From Chloroflexota bacterium (GTDB lineage: Bacteria > Chloroflexota > Anaerolineae > Anaerolineales > Villigracilaceae), in NCBI GenBank assembly GCA_013388685.1, contig JACAET010000052.1, positions 124,001-188,000 of the forward strand: a stretch of DNA of 64,000 nt. Direction: 5' to 3'. Below, in pieces: positions 44,565-54,546 of this stretch. The notes below the pieces were generated by a model. That model worked only from the letters and a program-made list of their open reading frames with translations. It had not been told where the DNA came from and ran no database searches. How positions within the stretch are numbered: position 1 is the stretch's first letter; each line of letters starts with the position of its first letter. A program made the translations under genes and the position numbers.

Positions 44565-45146
44565 ATGAAAAAGAAATTACTGTTTTCCCTTGCTGTTCTC
44601 GTTTTTGCTTCTCTCGCCTGCACCGTCAGCATCGGCGGTCCCGATTACTCAGACCGCCCAGTCATTCCCGTCTCGAACGAGGCGGCTGAAAGTTTGAAGG
44701 AGGAAATCAAGCGCGCCTTCGAGGCGGGCGCATCAACCGGTGAAGTGACACTCAACATCACCGAACCGCAGATTACATCCGTGCTGGCGCTCCGCCTGCA
44801 AACCGACCCCAACATGCAACAAGACAAGAAGCCGCTCATCACCGATCCGCAAGTGTACCTGCGCGACGGACAGATGCAGATCTTCGGCAAAACCCAACAA
44901 GGCATCTTCACGGCCAACATTGGCATCATCGTGGCGGTGGACGTGGATGAAAACGGCAAACCACAAATCGAGATCGTCTCCGCCGATTTCGGTCCCCTGC
45001 CCGCGCCCGAGGGACTCAACACCGCCATCTCAGCCATGATCCAGGAGGCGTACACCGGCGCGGTCGGACCGGTCGCCACCGGCTTGCGCATCCAGAGTAT
45101 CAACATCGCAGACGGCATCATGACCCTCAACGGACGCATCCGATAG
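44565..45146 (+). CDS. Putative lipoprotein, unknown function
   Basis: 193 residues starting MKKKLLFSLAVLVFASLAC; the SLAC lipobox indicates a lipid-anchored exported protein. The mature part is a mixed alpha/beta domain with an N-terminal helix (EAAESLKEEIKRAFEAG), then LNITEPQITSVLALRL and repeated beta hairpins ending in INIADGIMTLNGRIR. The arrangement recalls lipid-binding or DUF2140/LmeA-like folds, but no family is firmly recognised. Confidence 0.75.
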   Translation: MKKKLLFSLAVLVFASLACTVSIGGPDYSDRPVIPVSNEAAESLKEEIKRAFEAGASTGEVTLNITEPQITSVLALRLQTDPNMQQDKKPLITDPQVYLRDGQMQIFGKTQQGIFTANIGIIVAVDVDENGKPQIEIVSADFGPLPAPEGLNTAISAMIQEAYTGAVGPVATGLRIQSINIADGIMTLNGRIR

Positions 45147-45224
45147 CGCACGGATTATACAACGGATTATCGCACTCAACTGGTTTTCATGCGCTCCGCC
45201 CGGACCGAAACGCAACGGACCTCC

Positions 45225-46805
45225 ATGCACCGCCTCATTCTCATCCGATCCCTGCCGCTCTTTTTTCTGGCATGTCTTTCGCTGACAGCCTGCCGCTCGC
45301 CCCAGATGACAGGCAAAGACATCGTTGTTCGTGTCACCGCCGACGGCGAAACGCGCGAGGTTTCACTGGCGGCGGGGAGCACGGTTTTGCAGGCATATCA
45401 GGAGGCGGAAGTTGCGGTGGGAAATCTCGACCGGTCGAACCCGCCGCTCTACACGGTGCTAAAAGACGGCGATTCCGTGACCTTGATACGCGTGGAAGAG
45501 AAGTTCGAAACCGAGCAACAAGTCATTCCGTTCGAAAGGCAGGTTGTGCGCAACGAGTCGCTGCCCGAAGGCGAAACCCGGCTGGTGCAGGCGGGCATCA
45601 ACGGCTTGCAGGAACTGACCTATCGTATCGTGCTCGAGGACGGCGAAGAAATCAGTCGTTCCATCGTCAAGTCGGTGGTTCTTCAGGAGGGCGCGGCGGA
45701 AATTGTCATGGTCGGCGCCCAAGCCTCCTTTGCGCCCCTTCCCATTCCCGGCCGAATCGCCTATCTGGCGGGCGGCAATGCCTGGCTCATCGACACCGCC
45801 ACCACCAATCGCGTCCCCATTGTGACCACCGGCGATCTCGACGGACGTATTTTCTTTCTTTCTCCCAAGGGAGATTATCTGGTTTTCACGCGCAAATCCG
45901 CCAAACCCCCAGACAAGGAAATCAACACGGTTTGGGCGGTGCGCACAAGCGGAGGCAAGCCGTTCAGCACCGGTATCGTCAACGTCGTCCATTATGCGGA
46001 ATGGATTCCCGGCACGAACTCGATCGCGTACTCCACGGTCGAACCGCGCAGTTCCGCTCCCGGCTGGCAGGCAAACAACGACCTGCATCGGTATAGCATT
46101 ACCAATGGCGCAAAGGCGAAAATCCTCGATGCGAGCAGCGGCGGTGTGTATGGCTGGTGGGGAAGTGTGTACTCCTTTTCGTCCAATGGACGTCTAGCCT
46201 ATGCGCGCCCGGATGGGATCGGCCTGGTGGATATCGAGAAAAAGACCCTCAAACCCCTGGTGGAGATCACGCCGTTCAACACACGGAGCGATTGGGCATG
46301 GCTTCCCTCCCTTGCCTGGGGGGCAGATGGAAACACCCTGTACTACACGTCCCACGCGCCGCCGCCCAGCCTGTTAAACGAGGAAGATTCGCCGTTCTTC
46401 GATCTGAGCGCCCTGTCCTTTTCCAACAACGCCAACGTGGACATGATCCGAAACGCCGGTATGTTTGCCTACCCGTCCTCATCCCCCCTGCAATCCAGCG
46501 CCACGGAACGGCGATACCAGATCGCCTACCTGCAAGCCATCTTTCCCGAGCAGAGCGAGACAAGCCGCTACAGAATCGTCGTCATGGATCGAGACGGGTC
46601 GAACCGGCGCACCATCTTCCCACCGCCGGATGCACCCGGTCTTCAGCCTCAGACGCCGGTCTGGGCGCCGGGTCCGATCGAGGGACAAACGGGCGATTTC
46701 ATCGCCGTCATCTATCAGGGTAACCTCTGGCTAGTGGACAGCGGCAACAGCCAGGCATATCAGGTAACCGGCGACGGACTTGTGACAAGAATGGATTGGA
46801 AATAA
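45225..46805 (+). CDS. Lipoprotein with DUF348/G5 domains and a beta-propeller
   Basis: 526 residues starting MHRLILIRSLPLFFLACLSL (an in-frame ATG lies 36 bases upstream); the lipobox LTAC follows. A DUF348-like domain (about 28-90) is followed by a G5 domain (about 90-165; ERQVVRNESLPEGETRLVQA and GEEISRSIVKSVVLQEG). A TolB/WD40-like propeller occupies about 175-526 (FFLSPKGDYLVFTRKS, LAWGADGNTLYYTSH). DUF348 and G5 occur in peptidoglycan- or glycan-linked proteins. It is likely to be a cell-surface protein; its role is unknown. Confidence 0.82.
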   Translation: MHRLILIRSLPLFFLACLSLTACRSPQMTGKDIVVRVTADGETREVSLAAGSTVLQAYQEAEVAVGNLDRSNPPLYTVLKDGDSVTLIRVEEKFETEQQVIPFERQVVRNESLPEGETRLVQAGINGLQELTYRIVLEDGEEISRSIVKSVVLQEGAAEIVMVGAQASFAPLPIPGRIAYLAGGNAWLIDTATTNRVPIVTTGDLDGRIFFLSPKGDYLVFTRKSAKPPDKEINTVWAVRTSGGKPFSTGIVNVVHYAEWIPGTNSIAYSTVEPRSSAPGWQANNDLHRYSITNGAKAKILDASSGGVYGWWGSVYSFSSNGRLAYARPDGIGLVDIEKKTLKPLVEITPFNTRSDWAWLPSLAWGADGNTLYYTSHAPPPSLLNEEDSPFFDLSALSFSNNANVDMIRNAGMFAYPSSSPLQSSATERRYQIAYLQAIFPEQSETSRYRIVVMDRDGSNRRTIFPPPDAPGLQPQTPVWAPGPIEGQTGDFIAVIYQGNLWLVDSGNSQAYQVTGDGLVTRMDWK

Positions 46806-46960
46806 CCTCTGCGCGCCGGGCGGAGAGCGACGGCGAAACCGCGTCCGAACGCTAAATCGGTGTCTCAAGATTGCAAGCCCGTCAGTCATCCGCCCGAAAG
46901 CGTGCAATGCCAGAAAGTCAAACTGAAGCATTAAATTTCACAGAAATAAGGAAACATCTC

Positions 46961-47920
46961 ATGCGAATATTGATTACAGGAGCAGCCGGGTTTCTCGGCT
47001 CACATCTATGCGACCGCCTTCTGAGCGAGGGACACGAAGTCATCGGGCTGGATAATTTCATCACCGGCAACCCGGGCAACATCGCCCATCTGCAGGGCAA
47101 CGAGAAATTTTCATTCCAAAAGCATGATGTATCGAACTTCATCTTCGTGAAGCAAAAGGTGGACGCCGTTTTGCACTTCGCCTCTCCCGCCAGTCCCAAC
47201 CCGCAATCGCCATCCGGGTACTTCAACCTCCCGATTCAAACCATGAAAGCCGGCGCGCTGGGCACGCACAATTGTCTCGGTGTGGCAAAGGCGCACAAGG
47301 CAAAATTCCTGCTCGCCTCCACCAGCGAAATCTACGGCGACCCGCTCGTCCACCCGCAAAGCGAAAATTACACCGGCAATGTGGACCCCGCCGGTCCGCG
47401 CGCCGTCTACGACGAAGCCAAGCGTTTTGCCGAATCGCTGACCATGGCATACCACCGCTACCACGGCGTGGACACGCGCATCGTGCGCATCTTCAACACC
47501 TACGGTCCGCGCATGGACCTCGAGGACGGCCGCGCTCTTCCCAATCTGCTCAAGCAGGCGCTGCTCGGACAACCCCTTACCGTCTACGGAGACGGAAGCC
47601 AGACTCGTTCGTTCTGTTACGTGGACGACCTGGTGGACGGCATCATCAAACTGCTGTATTCGGACGAACACCTGCCGGTCAACATCGGCAACCCGAACGA
47701 AATGAGCATCCTGCAATTTGCAGAGACCATCAACCGGGTGGTCGGCAACCGGGGCGGTATTACATTCATAAAAGACGCGCGCAGTGTGCGCGACCCGCAA
47801 CAACGCCGGCCGGATATCTCCCGGGCGCGCACAATTCTCCACTGGGAACCGAAGGTCAGCCTTGAAGACGGCATTTGCAGAACCGTTCCCTATTTCAAGG
47901 AAAAACTGGGGCTTGCATGA
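46961..47920 (+). CDS. UDP-glucuronate decarboxylase (UDP-xylose synthase)
   Basis: 319 residues starting [20 protein letters not shown] after ATAAGGA. Extended SDR: NAD motif GAAGFLGSH, catalytic YDEAKRFAE (YxxxK), and the UXS signatures [20 protein letters not shown] and [20 protein letters not shown]. It decarboxylates UDP-glucuronate to UDP-xylose. The stop overlaps the start of the gtrA-like gene (ATGA), so the two are coupled and probably serve envelope glycan synthesis. Confidence 0.9.
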   Translation: MRILITGAAGFLGSHLCDRLLSEGHEVIGLDNFITGNPGNIAHLQGNEKFSFQKHDVSNFIFVKQKVDAVLHFASPASPNPQSPSGYFNLPIQTMKAGALGTHNCLGVAKAHKAKFLLASTSEIYGDPLVHPQSENYTGNVDPAGPRAVYDEAKRFAESLTMAYHRYHGVDTRIVRIFNTYGPRMDLEDGRALPNLLKQALLGQPLTVYGDGSQTRSFCYVDDLVDGIIKLLYSDEHLPVNIGNPNEMSILQFAETINRVVGNRGGITFIKDARSVRDPQQRRPDISRARTILHWEPKVSLEDGICRTVPYFKEKLGLA

Positions 47921-48369
47921 TCGTGATTGACAACAAAGAGCACGTTCGTTTCGTGAAATTTGCAGTGGTGGGCGCGGTCGGCTCATTGATCGACATCGGC
48001 GTGATGAACCTGATGACCCAGACATTTCATCTTCCGCTTGTAGTGGGCGGGAGCATCTCGTTCGTGTGCGCAGTCGCAAACAATTTCCTGGGCAACCGAT
48101 ATTGGACGTATCCCGACTCGCGTTCCAAGCCGGTCCATCGTCAACTGGGAATGTTCTTTGTCGTCAACGCCATTGGCATTGCCATTCGGATTCCCATCCT
48201 GAAATACGTGGAACCGCCCCTTGCCAGACTGTTCGAAAGCCTGGCGCATATTTCGTACGCCGCCGCCGACGCTCTGGCAAAAAACGCCACCCTGCTTCTT
48301 GCCATCGGGGTAGTCATGCTTTGGAATTTTTTCATCAACCGTTACTGGACATATAATGACGTGGATTGA
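47917..48369 (+). CDS. GtrA-family membrane protein
   Basis: 150 residues with four hydrophobic helices. [19 protein letters not shown] in helix 1, [15 protein letters not shown] after helix 2, and [12 protein letters not shown] at the end are GtrA hallmarks. GtrA proteins help move lipid-linked sugars across the membrane. The start overlaps the UDP-xylose synthase stop by four bases. Confidence 0.9.
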   Translation: MIVIDNKEHVRFVKFAVVGAVGSLIDIGVMNLMTQTFHLPLVVGGSISFVCAVANNFLGNRYWTYPDSRSKPVHRQLGMFFVVNAIGIAIRIPILKYVEPPLARLFESLAHISYAAADALAKNATLLLAIGVVMLWNFFINRYWTYNDVD

Positions 48370-48398
48370 TTTTCACGGTCTTCGAGAGAGGTCCACCC

Positions 48399-48779
48399 AT
48401 GACTCACAGTCAAAAACGCATCATCCCCATTTATGTCTCCAACGGCGAAGCGGAAGCCTTTCTGGTTTTTCCCCATCTCTTCAATCGCAACGGGGAATGG
48501 ATCGGATTCGTCACCCCCAAACGCGAGGTCTATTCGGTGATGGGAAGTTACGTGGGCATGCTGACGAACGACCCGCGCATCACACGCAAACGCGCAGAGG
48601 ACGAATTCAAGCCGCGCCTTCAGCCGCCTCCTCCACCCGGCAAGATCACCGTGCCCGCCTCGGTCCCTCTTGCGCCTATGATGAGCGACCTGCCGCTCGG
48701 ACTGATAGACGTGCTCCAGGAACAACCCGAACGATTACATACGCTCGACAGCGGGGAACTGCGCGAAGATATGGATTGA
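48399..48779 (+). CDS. Conserved hypothetical protein
   Basis: 126 residues starting MTHSQKRIIPIYVSNG after GAGAGG. The first 70 residues are beta-rich with paired motifs (EAFLVFPHLFNRNGEWIGFV, KREVYSVMGSYVGML), which resembles the 4-fold beta flower type. A Pro-rich linker (QPPPPPGK) and a short C-terminal helix follow. It has no signal peptide. It probably is the third gene of the transcript with UXS and gtrA. The function is unknown. Confidence 0.7.
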   Translation: MTHSQKRIIPIYVSNGEAEAFLVFPHLFNRNGEWIGFVTPKREVYSVMGSYVGMLTNDPRITRKRAEDEFKPRLQPPPPPGKITVPASVPLAPMMSDLPLGLIDVLQEQPERLHTLDSGELREDMD

Positions 48780-48813
48780 CCTCGCTATCTCCTCCGCTCC
48801 TGCTGCGTTGTCG

Positions 48814-49602
48814 CTAGGGCACAGGCGTCTGTGTCGGCGGAACATACTCCACCGCATACACCATGAAATCGGAATACGTTACGCTTACCGGGGTATCCCC
48901 CGCGCCGCGTACGAAGACACCAAAAGACCCGCGCGGCGAGGCTGTATCGCGGATATCAAATTGGAACCGATCATTGAGAAAGAGACGCATTTCGCTTCCC
49001 ACCGCCCAAATGCCTATCCGCACCTCGCCCGGCGCGCCCAATGGAGCGTCCCCGCTAAGCGTCGGTTCCTGCACGAGCAGGCGCACGCCATTCTTGACGC
49101 GTTCGGCAGAGGTCATGCCGTTACAATTCAAAGTAAAACGGTAGAACGCGTCGCCCGTGGAGCGAATAATCACGCCGTAACTATCGTCCCGGCGGCACAG
49201 GCTGGGACGCGCGGTGATCTCCGCATAGAAATCGCCGAAAACCGCCCCGCGGTTCATGCTGACCAGATACACACCCGGCTCGGCGGCAAGCGTCAGTCGA
49301 TTACGGGCAATGGCGGCGCTACCCTGGGCAGAGGCGGCAACATCCCAGGCGGTGTCATCCGAAAAATCGTCGGCGAGCAGCACCGCGCCAATTCCCGGAT
49401 TCATGCGCGGCGCGGCGGTGGGGGTGAATACCATCATCGGCGTGGGCGTGGCAGAAGGGGGAAACCAGATCATGGTCGAAGTCGGAGGCGGAGTATCCGA
49501 GGGCAGGGGCGCCTGGGTGGGCGGTAGCGTCTCAGCCGGCAGACAAGACGTCGTCAGCAGACATCCCAAACAAAGAACAAAAGAGGGAATGAAACGCCAC
49601 AT
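48814..49602 (-). CDS. Putative lipoprotein with a LamG/DUF1080-like beta-sandwich
   Basis: 262 residues starting MWRFIPSFVLCLGCLLTTSC; LTTSC is the lipobox. A long Pro/Thr/Ser linker (about 22-65) leads to a beta-sandwich of about 190 residues (LLADDFSDDTAWDV, YGVIIRSTGDAFYRFTLN, MRLFLNDRFQFDIRD) resembling concanavalin-like domains that bind or process glycans. Surface exposed; ligand unknown. Confidence 0.75.
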   Translation of the reverse strand: MWRFIPSFVLCLGCLLTTSCLPAETLPPTQAPLPSDTPPPTSTMIWFPPSATPTPMMVFTPTAAPRMNPGIGAVLLADDFSDDTAWDVAASAQGSAAIARNRLTLAAEPGVYLVSMNRGAVFGDFYAEITARPSLCRRDDSYGVIIRSTGDAFYRFTLNCNGMTSAERVKNGVRLLVQEPTLSGDAPLGAPGEVRIGIWAVGSEMRLFLNDRFQFDIRDTASPRGSFGVFVRGAGDTPVSVTYSDFMVYAVEYVPPTQTPVP

Positions 49603-49706
49603 GGAGAAATGACAATCTTCGTGAGGTTTTTCTTTCGAGGTGTTGTAAAATAACATCAAACATTCTACCGCGTAACGCGGCACTTCACAGCACACAAGGA
49701 GACTCT

Positions 49707-50720
49707 ATGACCGAAAAACTTGTACTGGTGACCGGTGCATGTGGCGAAATTGGTCAGGCGTTGGTGCAAGGGTTGGCTCAACGGGACGGATACAGGATCG
49801 TGACAGCGGATTTGGCTCCGCTACCCGACAGCATCAAAGACATGTCGGCGGAACATGCGCAGGGGGACCTGGTGTACAAAATAAAAACCTTCTACGATTA
49901 TGATTTCGACGTCATCTTCCATTTGGCGGCTTCGCTTTCTTCGAAGGCGGAGGTGTCGAGCGAAGAGGCGCACCGCATCAACGTGGAAGGTACGATGCAA
50001 TTGCTGATGATGGCGGCATATCGTTCGGAAAAATACCGCAAGTCTGTGAAGTTTCTCTTCCCGAGTTCCATTGCCGCGTACGGCATGGCAAGCCTCGAAG
50101 TAAAAAAAGCGGCGGGCGCCGTGAAGGAGGACGACTACAACACGCCGCACACCATGTACGGATGCAACAAGTTGTATTGCGAAAAACTGGGGATGTATTA
50201 CAGCAAATATTACGGGCAAAAGCATTTGGACGAAAACCCGCCTCACATGCTGGACTTTCGCGCCATTCGTTTCCCCGGCTTGATCTCCGCCTTTACCCTG
50301 CCCAGCGGCGGGACGAGCGACTACGGTCCCGAGATGCTCCACGCCGCGGCGCAGGGGAAACCCTATTCGTGCTTCGTGCGCGAAGATACCAAGATCTCGT
50401 TCATGGCCATGCCCGACGCCATCAAATCCCTGCTCATGTTGTTGGATGTGCCGCGCGAAAGGCTGAATCACCAGGTTTACAATATCGCCGCCTTTGCCAT
50501 TACCGCGGGCGAATTCCGCGACCGGGCGTTGAAAGCCTTCCCCGATGCGAAGATCACCTTCGCACCCAACCCGCGCCGCCAGGGCATTGTCGACTCGTGG
50601 CCCGAAGACGTGGACGACTCGCTTGCCCGCGGCGACTGGGGTTGGGCGCCCGATTACGACGCCGCTCGTTTCTTCGACGAATATTTCCTGCCGGCGATAC
50701 GCAAGAGATATGGAAGGTAA
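49707..50720 (+). CDS. L-threonine 3-dehydrogenase, SDR type
   Basis: 337 residues after AAGGAG. NAD motif VTGACGEIGQALVQG; catalytic YGCNKLYCE (YxxxK). RFPGLISAFTLPSGGTSDYG and MAMPDAIKSLLMLL are features of UDP-galactose epimerase-like threonine dehydrogenases, which oxidise threonine to 2-amino-3-ketobutyrate. No kbl (ketobutyrate CoA ligase) gene is adjacent. Other SDR epimerase roles are less likely. Confidence 0.83.
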   Translation: MTEKLVLVTGACGEIGQALVQGLAQRDGYRIVTADLAPLPDSIKDMSAEHAQGDLVYKIKTFYDYDFDVIFHLAASLSSKAEVSSEEAHRINVEGTMQLLMMAAYRSEKYRKSVKFLFPSSIAAYGMASLEVKKAAGAVKEDDYNTPHTMYGCNKLYCEKLGMYYSKYYGQKHLDENPPHMLDFRAIRFPGLISAFTLPSGGTSDYGPEMLHAAAQGKPYSCFVREDTKISFMAMPDAIKSLLMLLDVPRERLNHQVYNIAAFAITAGEFRDRALKAFPDAKITFAPNPRRQGIVDSWPEDVDDSLARGDWGWAPDYDAARFFDEYFLPAIRKRYGR

Positions 50721-50782
50721 ATTCTCCGCCGCGCACAGGGCGATCCCCCCGCGCGGATTACGCGGAATTCGAGGCGCTTTAA

Positions 50783-51901
50783 TCATCCCCCAAGCGTCTC
50801 ATTCAACCAGTCCAAAAATCCCTTTTCCTGCGGCTTGACCGTTGTTCCCAAACTTTCCGCCAGTTTCTCGAACAATTCGCGCTGTTCCCTGGTGAGTTTT
50901 GTGGGAATTGCCACATTGACAATGACCAATTGGTCGCCGCGGTCTTTGCGGCGCAAATAAGGCACCCCCTTGCCTTTCATCACGAAAACTTTGCCGGGTT
51001 GCGTTCCCGCCGGAATCTTCAATTTCTCTTCACCGTCCAAGGTCGGCACTTCGATCTCGGCGCCGAGAACCGCCTGCGCCACATTGATATCGAGATTCAA
51101 AAGAATATCGTTTTCGCGGCGTTTGAAAAATTGGTGCGGTTTGACATTCAGCACGAGAAACACGTTCCCGTGCGGCCCCCCATAGATGCCTGGTCCGCCT
51201 TCCCCCGAAAGACGGATCTGCGTGCCGCGATCCACACCGGCAGGGATCTGCACTTTCTTCGTGACCTTTTTGAGTTCCAGCCCGCCGCCGCGGCAGGATC
51301 TACACGGAGACGAGATCGTCTCGCCGCGGCCGTTACACACCGGGCAGGTCGTCGTCTGCACCATCTGCCCCAAAAAGGTCTGCCTCACCTGGCGCACCTC
51401 TCCCTGCCCGTTACAGGTGGAACAGCGCACCGGCGAGGTGCCCGGTTCTGCCCCCGAGCCGCTACAGCGCGAACAGGTCTCTTCACGCTGGAACTCGATC
51501 TCTTTCTCGACGCCAAAGACCGCCTCTTCGAACGTCAGCGTGACCTGCATTTGCAAATCACGCCCGCGGCGCGGGGAGCGGCGCGAGGCGCGCCCACCCG
51601 ATGAAAAACCGAACTGCCCGAAGAGTTCCTCGAAAATATCGCCGAAATCCACGGTGTAATCGCGGAAACCGCCCGTGTTGCCAAGTCCCTCCTTGCCAAA
51701 GCGGTCATAGCGGGCGCGTTTTTCATTATCCGAAAGCACGCCGTATGCTTCGTTGATTTCCTTGAATTTCTCCTCGGCGCCCGGTTCCTTGTTCACATCG
51801 GGGTGATACTGACGCGCAAGTTTGCGGAACGCGGCTTTGATCTCGTCATCGCTTGCGTTCCGCCCAACGCCAAGAGTTTCGTAGTAATCGCGGTTGCTCA
51901 T
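50783..51901 (-). CDS. dnaJ: Chaperone protein DnaJ
   Basis: 372 residues, full type I DnaJ: J domain (1-70; [10 protein letters not shown] holds HPD), Gly/Phe linker, zinc centre with four CxxCxGxG repeats ([32 protein letters not shown]; about 140-205), and C-terminal substrate domains. Last gene of hrcA-grpE-dnaK-dnaJ, after a 66-base gap that holds a strong hairpin (51914-51963). It stimulates DnaK and binds unfolded proteins. Confidence 0.96.
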   Translation of the reverse strand: MSNRDYYETLGVGRNASDDEIKAAFRKLARQYHPDVNKEPGAEEKFKEINEAYGVLSDNEKRARYDRFGKEGLGNTGGFRDYTVDFGDIFEELFGQFGFSSGGRASRRSPRRGRDLQMQVTLTFEEAVFGVEKEIEFQREETCSRCSGSGAEPGTSPVRCSTCNGQGEVRQVRQTFLGQMVQTTTCPVCNGRGETISSPCRSCRGGGLELKKVTKKVQIPAGVDRGTQIRLSGEGGPGIYGGPHGNVFLVLNVKPHQFFKRRENDILLNLDINVAQAVLGAEIEVPTLDGEEKLKIPAGTQPGKVFVMKGKGVPYLRRKDRGDQLVIVNVAIPTKLTREQRELFEKLAESLGTTVKPQEKGFLDWLNETLGG

Positions 51902-51913
51902 AAGGGCTAAAGG

Positions 51914-51963
51914 TCGAAGGTCGAACGTCGAAAGTCATTTGATCTTTCACGTTCGACCTTCGA
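51914..51963. repeat. Long hairpin between dnaK and dnaJ
   Basis: TCGAAGGTCGAACGT (51914-51928) pairs fully with 51949-51963, and GAAAG with CTTTC continues the stem after a one-base bulge. Made of repeated GTCGAA words; no T-run. It may reduce dnaJ transcription, protect mRNA ends, or be a dispersed repeat. Confidence 0.65.
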
Positions 51964-51967
51964 CGGA

Positions 51968-53857
51968 TTACTCCTTCACCTCACCATCCACCACTTCAGG
52001 TTCGTCATCATGTTGGGATGAAGAGCCCGCGTCCGTGCCACCGCCCGCAGCCGGATTCTGCTCATAGACGCTGGCGCCAATCTTTTGAACGGCTTCGCTC
52101 AATTTATCCGTCGCGGCTTTGATGACAGACACCTCCTCGCCCTCCGCCACGCGCTTGACCTCGGCAACACTTGCTTCAATACCGGATTTGACCGCCGCGG
52201 GAACCTTGTCGCCGAATTCGCGTAAAGCCTTTTCGGCGGCGTAAACGGTATTATCGGCATGGTTGCGGGCTTCGATCAATTCCTTGTGCTTGCGGTCTTC
52301 CTCGGCGTGCGCTTCCGCGTCCCTGCGCATCCTTTCCACCTCCGCCTCGGAAAGACCCGATGAAGCGGTAATGGTGATATGCTGCGAGCGTCCCGTCGCC
52401 TTATCCTGAGCGGTGACCTTCAGGATGCCGTTCGCATCGATATCGAATGTCACTTCGATTTGCGGAATGCCGCGCGGCGCGGGCGGGATTCCATCCAGAA
52501 TGAACCTGCCCAGCGACTTGTTATCCGCCGCCATCGGGCGTTCGCCTTGCAAAACATGGATCTCCACCTGCGTCTGACTGTCGCTGGCGGTGGAGAATAC
52601 CTGACTCTTGCGGGTCGGGATGGTCGTATTACGCTCGATCTGCGGGGTGGCGACTCCACCCAACGTTTCAATCGAAAGCGTAAGAGGGGTGACATCGAGC
52701 AGGAGGATGTCCTTCACTTCGCCCCCAAGCACGCCCGCCTGGATCGCCGCACCGATGGCAACCACCTCGTCGGGATTCACACCCTTATGAGGTTCCCTGC
52801 CGAAGAACGCTCGAACACGGTCCTGAATGGCGGGCATGCGCGTCATGCCGCCAACCAGCACCACTTCGTGAATATCGCCCGCCTTCAAATTCGCGTCAGA
52901 CAACGCCTGTTTGACGGGGGCAATCGTCCGGTCTATCAGATCCGCCGTCAATTGTTCCAATTTGGCGCGGCTGAGAGACATGACCAGATGCTTGGGTCCG
53001 CTGGCATCTGCGGTCAAATACGGGAGGTTGATCTCGGTCTGCATCGTGGTCGAAAGTTCGATCTTGGCTTTTTCGGCGGCTTCCTTCAACCGTTGTAACG
53101 CCTGACGGTCGTTATGCAAATCTATACCATTATCCCTCTTGAACTGTTCAATCAGGTAATCCATGATGCGCAGGTCGAAATCGTCGCCGCCGAGGAAAGT
53201 GTCTCCGCTCGTGGATTTGACCTGAAACACGCCATCGCCCACCTCCAGCACAGAGACATCGAACGTGCCGCCGCCCAGGTCGTACACCACGATGATTTCG
53301 TTCTTCTTTTTGTCCAGACCGTACGCAAGCGAAGAGGCGGTCGGCTCATTGATAATACGCAAGACCTCCAACCCTGCGATCTTGCCTGCGTCTTTCGTCG
53401 CGTTGCGCTGTGCGTCGTTAAAATATGCAGGGACGGTGATGACCGCCTGGGTAACGGGTTCGCCAAGATACGCTTCGGCATCACGCTTGATCTTGGCAAG
53501 GATCATCGCCGAAACCTCCGGCGGAGAATATTCCTTGCCCCCCAGTTCCACACGCACATCGCCGTTCGGCGCTTCCTTGACGGCATAGGGCACACGCTTC
53601 CTAGTGCGCTCCACTTCGGGGTCGTCCGCCTTGCGCCCCATAAAACGCTTCACCGAAAAGATCGTATTCTGCGGGTTGGTGATTGCCTGGTTGCGCGCCA
53701 CGCGCCCAACGAGACGTTCGTTGTTCTTGTTCATCGCCACCACCGAAGGGACAAGGCGCTCGCCTTCTGCGGAGGGGATGACAATCGGCTCCCCGCCCTG
53801 CATCACCGCCGCGACGGAGTTGGTCGTACCCAGGTCTATGCCAATGATTTTTGCCAT
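51968..53857 (-). CDS. dnaK: Chaperone protein DnaK (Hsp70)
   Basis: 629 residues. ATPase domain (1-385; [44 protein letters not shown]), linker, substrate domain (about 390-505; [18 protein letters not shown]) and helical lid, with an acidic C-terminus ending EVVDGEVKE. Third gene of the HrcA-regulated heat-shock operon. Hairpin-forming repeats lie on both sides of it. Confidence 0.97.
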   Translation of the reverse strand: MAKIIGIDLGTTNSVAAVMQGGEPIVIPSAEGERLVPSVVAMNKNNERLVGRVARNQAITNPQNTIFSVKRFMGRKADDPEVERTRKRVPYAVKEAPNGDVRVELGGKEYSPPEVSAMILAKIKRDAEAYLGEPVTQAVITVPAYFNDAQRNATKDAGKIAGLEVLRIINEPTASSLAYGLDKKKNEIIVVYDLGGGTFDVSVLEVGDGVFQVKSTSGDTFLGGDDFDLRIMDYLIEQFKRDNGIDLHNDRQALQRLKEAAEKAKIELSTTMQTEINLPYLTADASGPKHLVMSLSRAKLEQLTADLIDRTIAPVKQALSDANLKAGDIHEVVLVGGMTRMPAIQDRVRAFFGREPHKGVNPDEVVAIGAAIQAGVLGGEVKDILLLDVTPLTLSIETLGGVATPQIERNTTIPTRKSQVFSTASDSQTQVEIHVLQGERPMAADNKSLGRFILDGIPPAPRGIPQIEVTFDIDANGILKVTAQDKATGRSQHITITASSGLSEAEVERMRRDAEAHAEEDRKHKELIEARNHADNTVYAAEKALREFGDKVPAAVKSGIEASVAEVKRVAEGEEVSVIKAATDKLSEAVQKIGASVYEQNPAAGGGTDAGSSSQHDDEPEVVDGEVKE

Positions 53858-53873
53858 AAGTTCAGTTCTCCTG

Positions 53874-53926
53874 TGTCAGGTGTCAGGTTATCACATATCA
53901 AGCAGCCCGACACCTGACACCTGACA
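53874..53926. repeat. Hairpin repeat between grpE and dnaK
   Basis: TGTCAGGTGTCAGGT (53874-53888) pairs fully with 53912-53926 around a 23-base loop. Built of tandem GTCAGGT words. A similar word array (GTGTCACGTGTCAAGT...) lies at 26309-26338. Confidence 0.6.
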
Positions 53927-53934
53927 TATATTTT

Positions 53935-54480
53935 TTATTGCGCCACCCTCACAAGGGCGGGTCGTATCACCCGTTCGCCAAGCACATAGCCGTTTTGCAC
54001 CACCGCGATCACATGACCGCTGGCAACCTCCTGGCTCGCTTCATGCGAGATCGCCTCGTGCAGGTTGGGGTCGAACTCCGCACCCACCGCCTCGATTCGT
54101 TTGATGCCTTCGCTCTCGAGCATACCCTGGAATTTACGCACGATCAATTCGATGCCGTTCGCCCATGACTCGTCTGCGGGCAGGTTTTGCAGGGCGCGCT
54201 CCAAATCGTCCAATACCGGCAGGACCTTCCTGATGATGTCGCCTTTCATGGAGGCGCGCAGCATGTCGTGGTCACGTTCGAGTCGTTTTTTATAGTTTTG
54301 GAATTCCGCCTGCGACCGCATCCAAGAATCCTTGTATTCGGACGCCTTTGTTTCAGCCTCTTCGAGCTGTTTTTTCAACGCCTCAAACTCAGCCGAAACC
54401 TGCCCCTCGATTTGAGCCTCTGCAACCGCCTCAGCCTGACTCTCGCGGTTGATGTCCTTTTTATGTTTCTTCTCTGTCAT
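53935..54480 (-). CDS. grpE: Nucleotide exchange factor GrpE
   Basis: 181 residues starting MTEKKHKKDINRE after AGGTGA; a GTG 12 bases upstream is a possible alternative. N-terminal coiled coil (about 30-85), then the beta domain. The GrpE pattern PVLDDLERAL and FDPNLHEAISHEAS...VIAVVQNGYVLGERVIRPALVRVA is clear. It exchanges ADP for ATP on DnaK. Second gene of the operon. Confidence 0.95.
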   Translation of the reverse strand: MTEKKHKKDINRESQAEAVAEAQIEGQVSAEFEALKKQLEEAETKASEYKDSWMRSQAEFQNYKKRLERDHDMLRASMKGDIIRKVLPVLDDLERALQNLPADESWANGIELIVRKFQGMLESEGIKRIEAVGAEFDPNLHEAISHEASQEVASGHVIAVVQNGYVLGERVIRPALVRVAQ

Positions 54481-54546
54481 ATTGCTTCTCACCTGTTTTC
54501 AATCATCATAATCAACGGAAGACGTTAGAGAACGTCAGCCGCGGTG

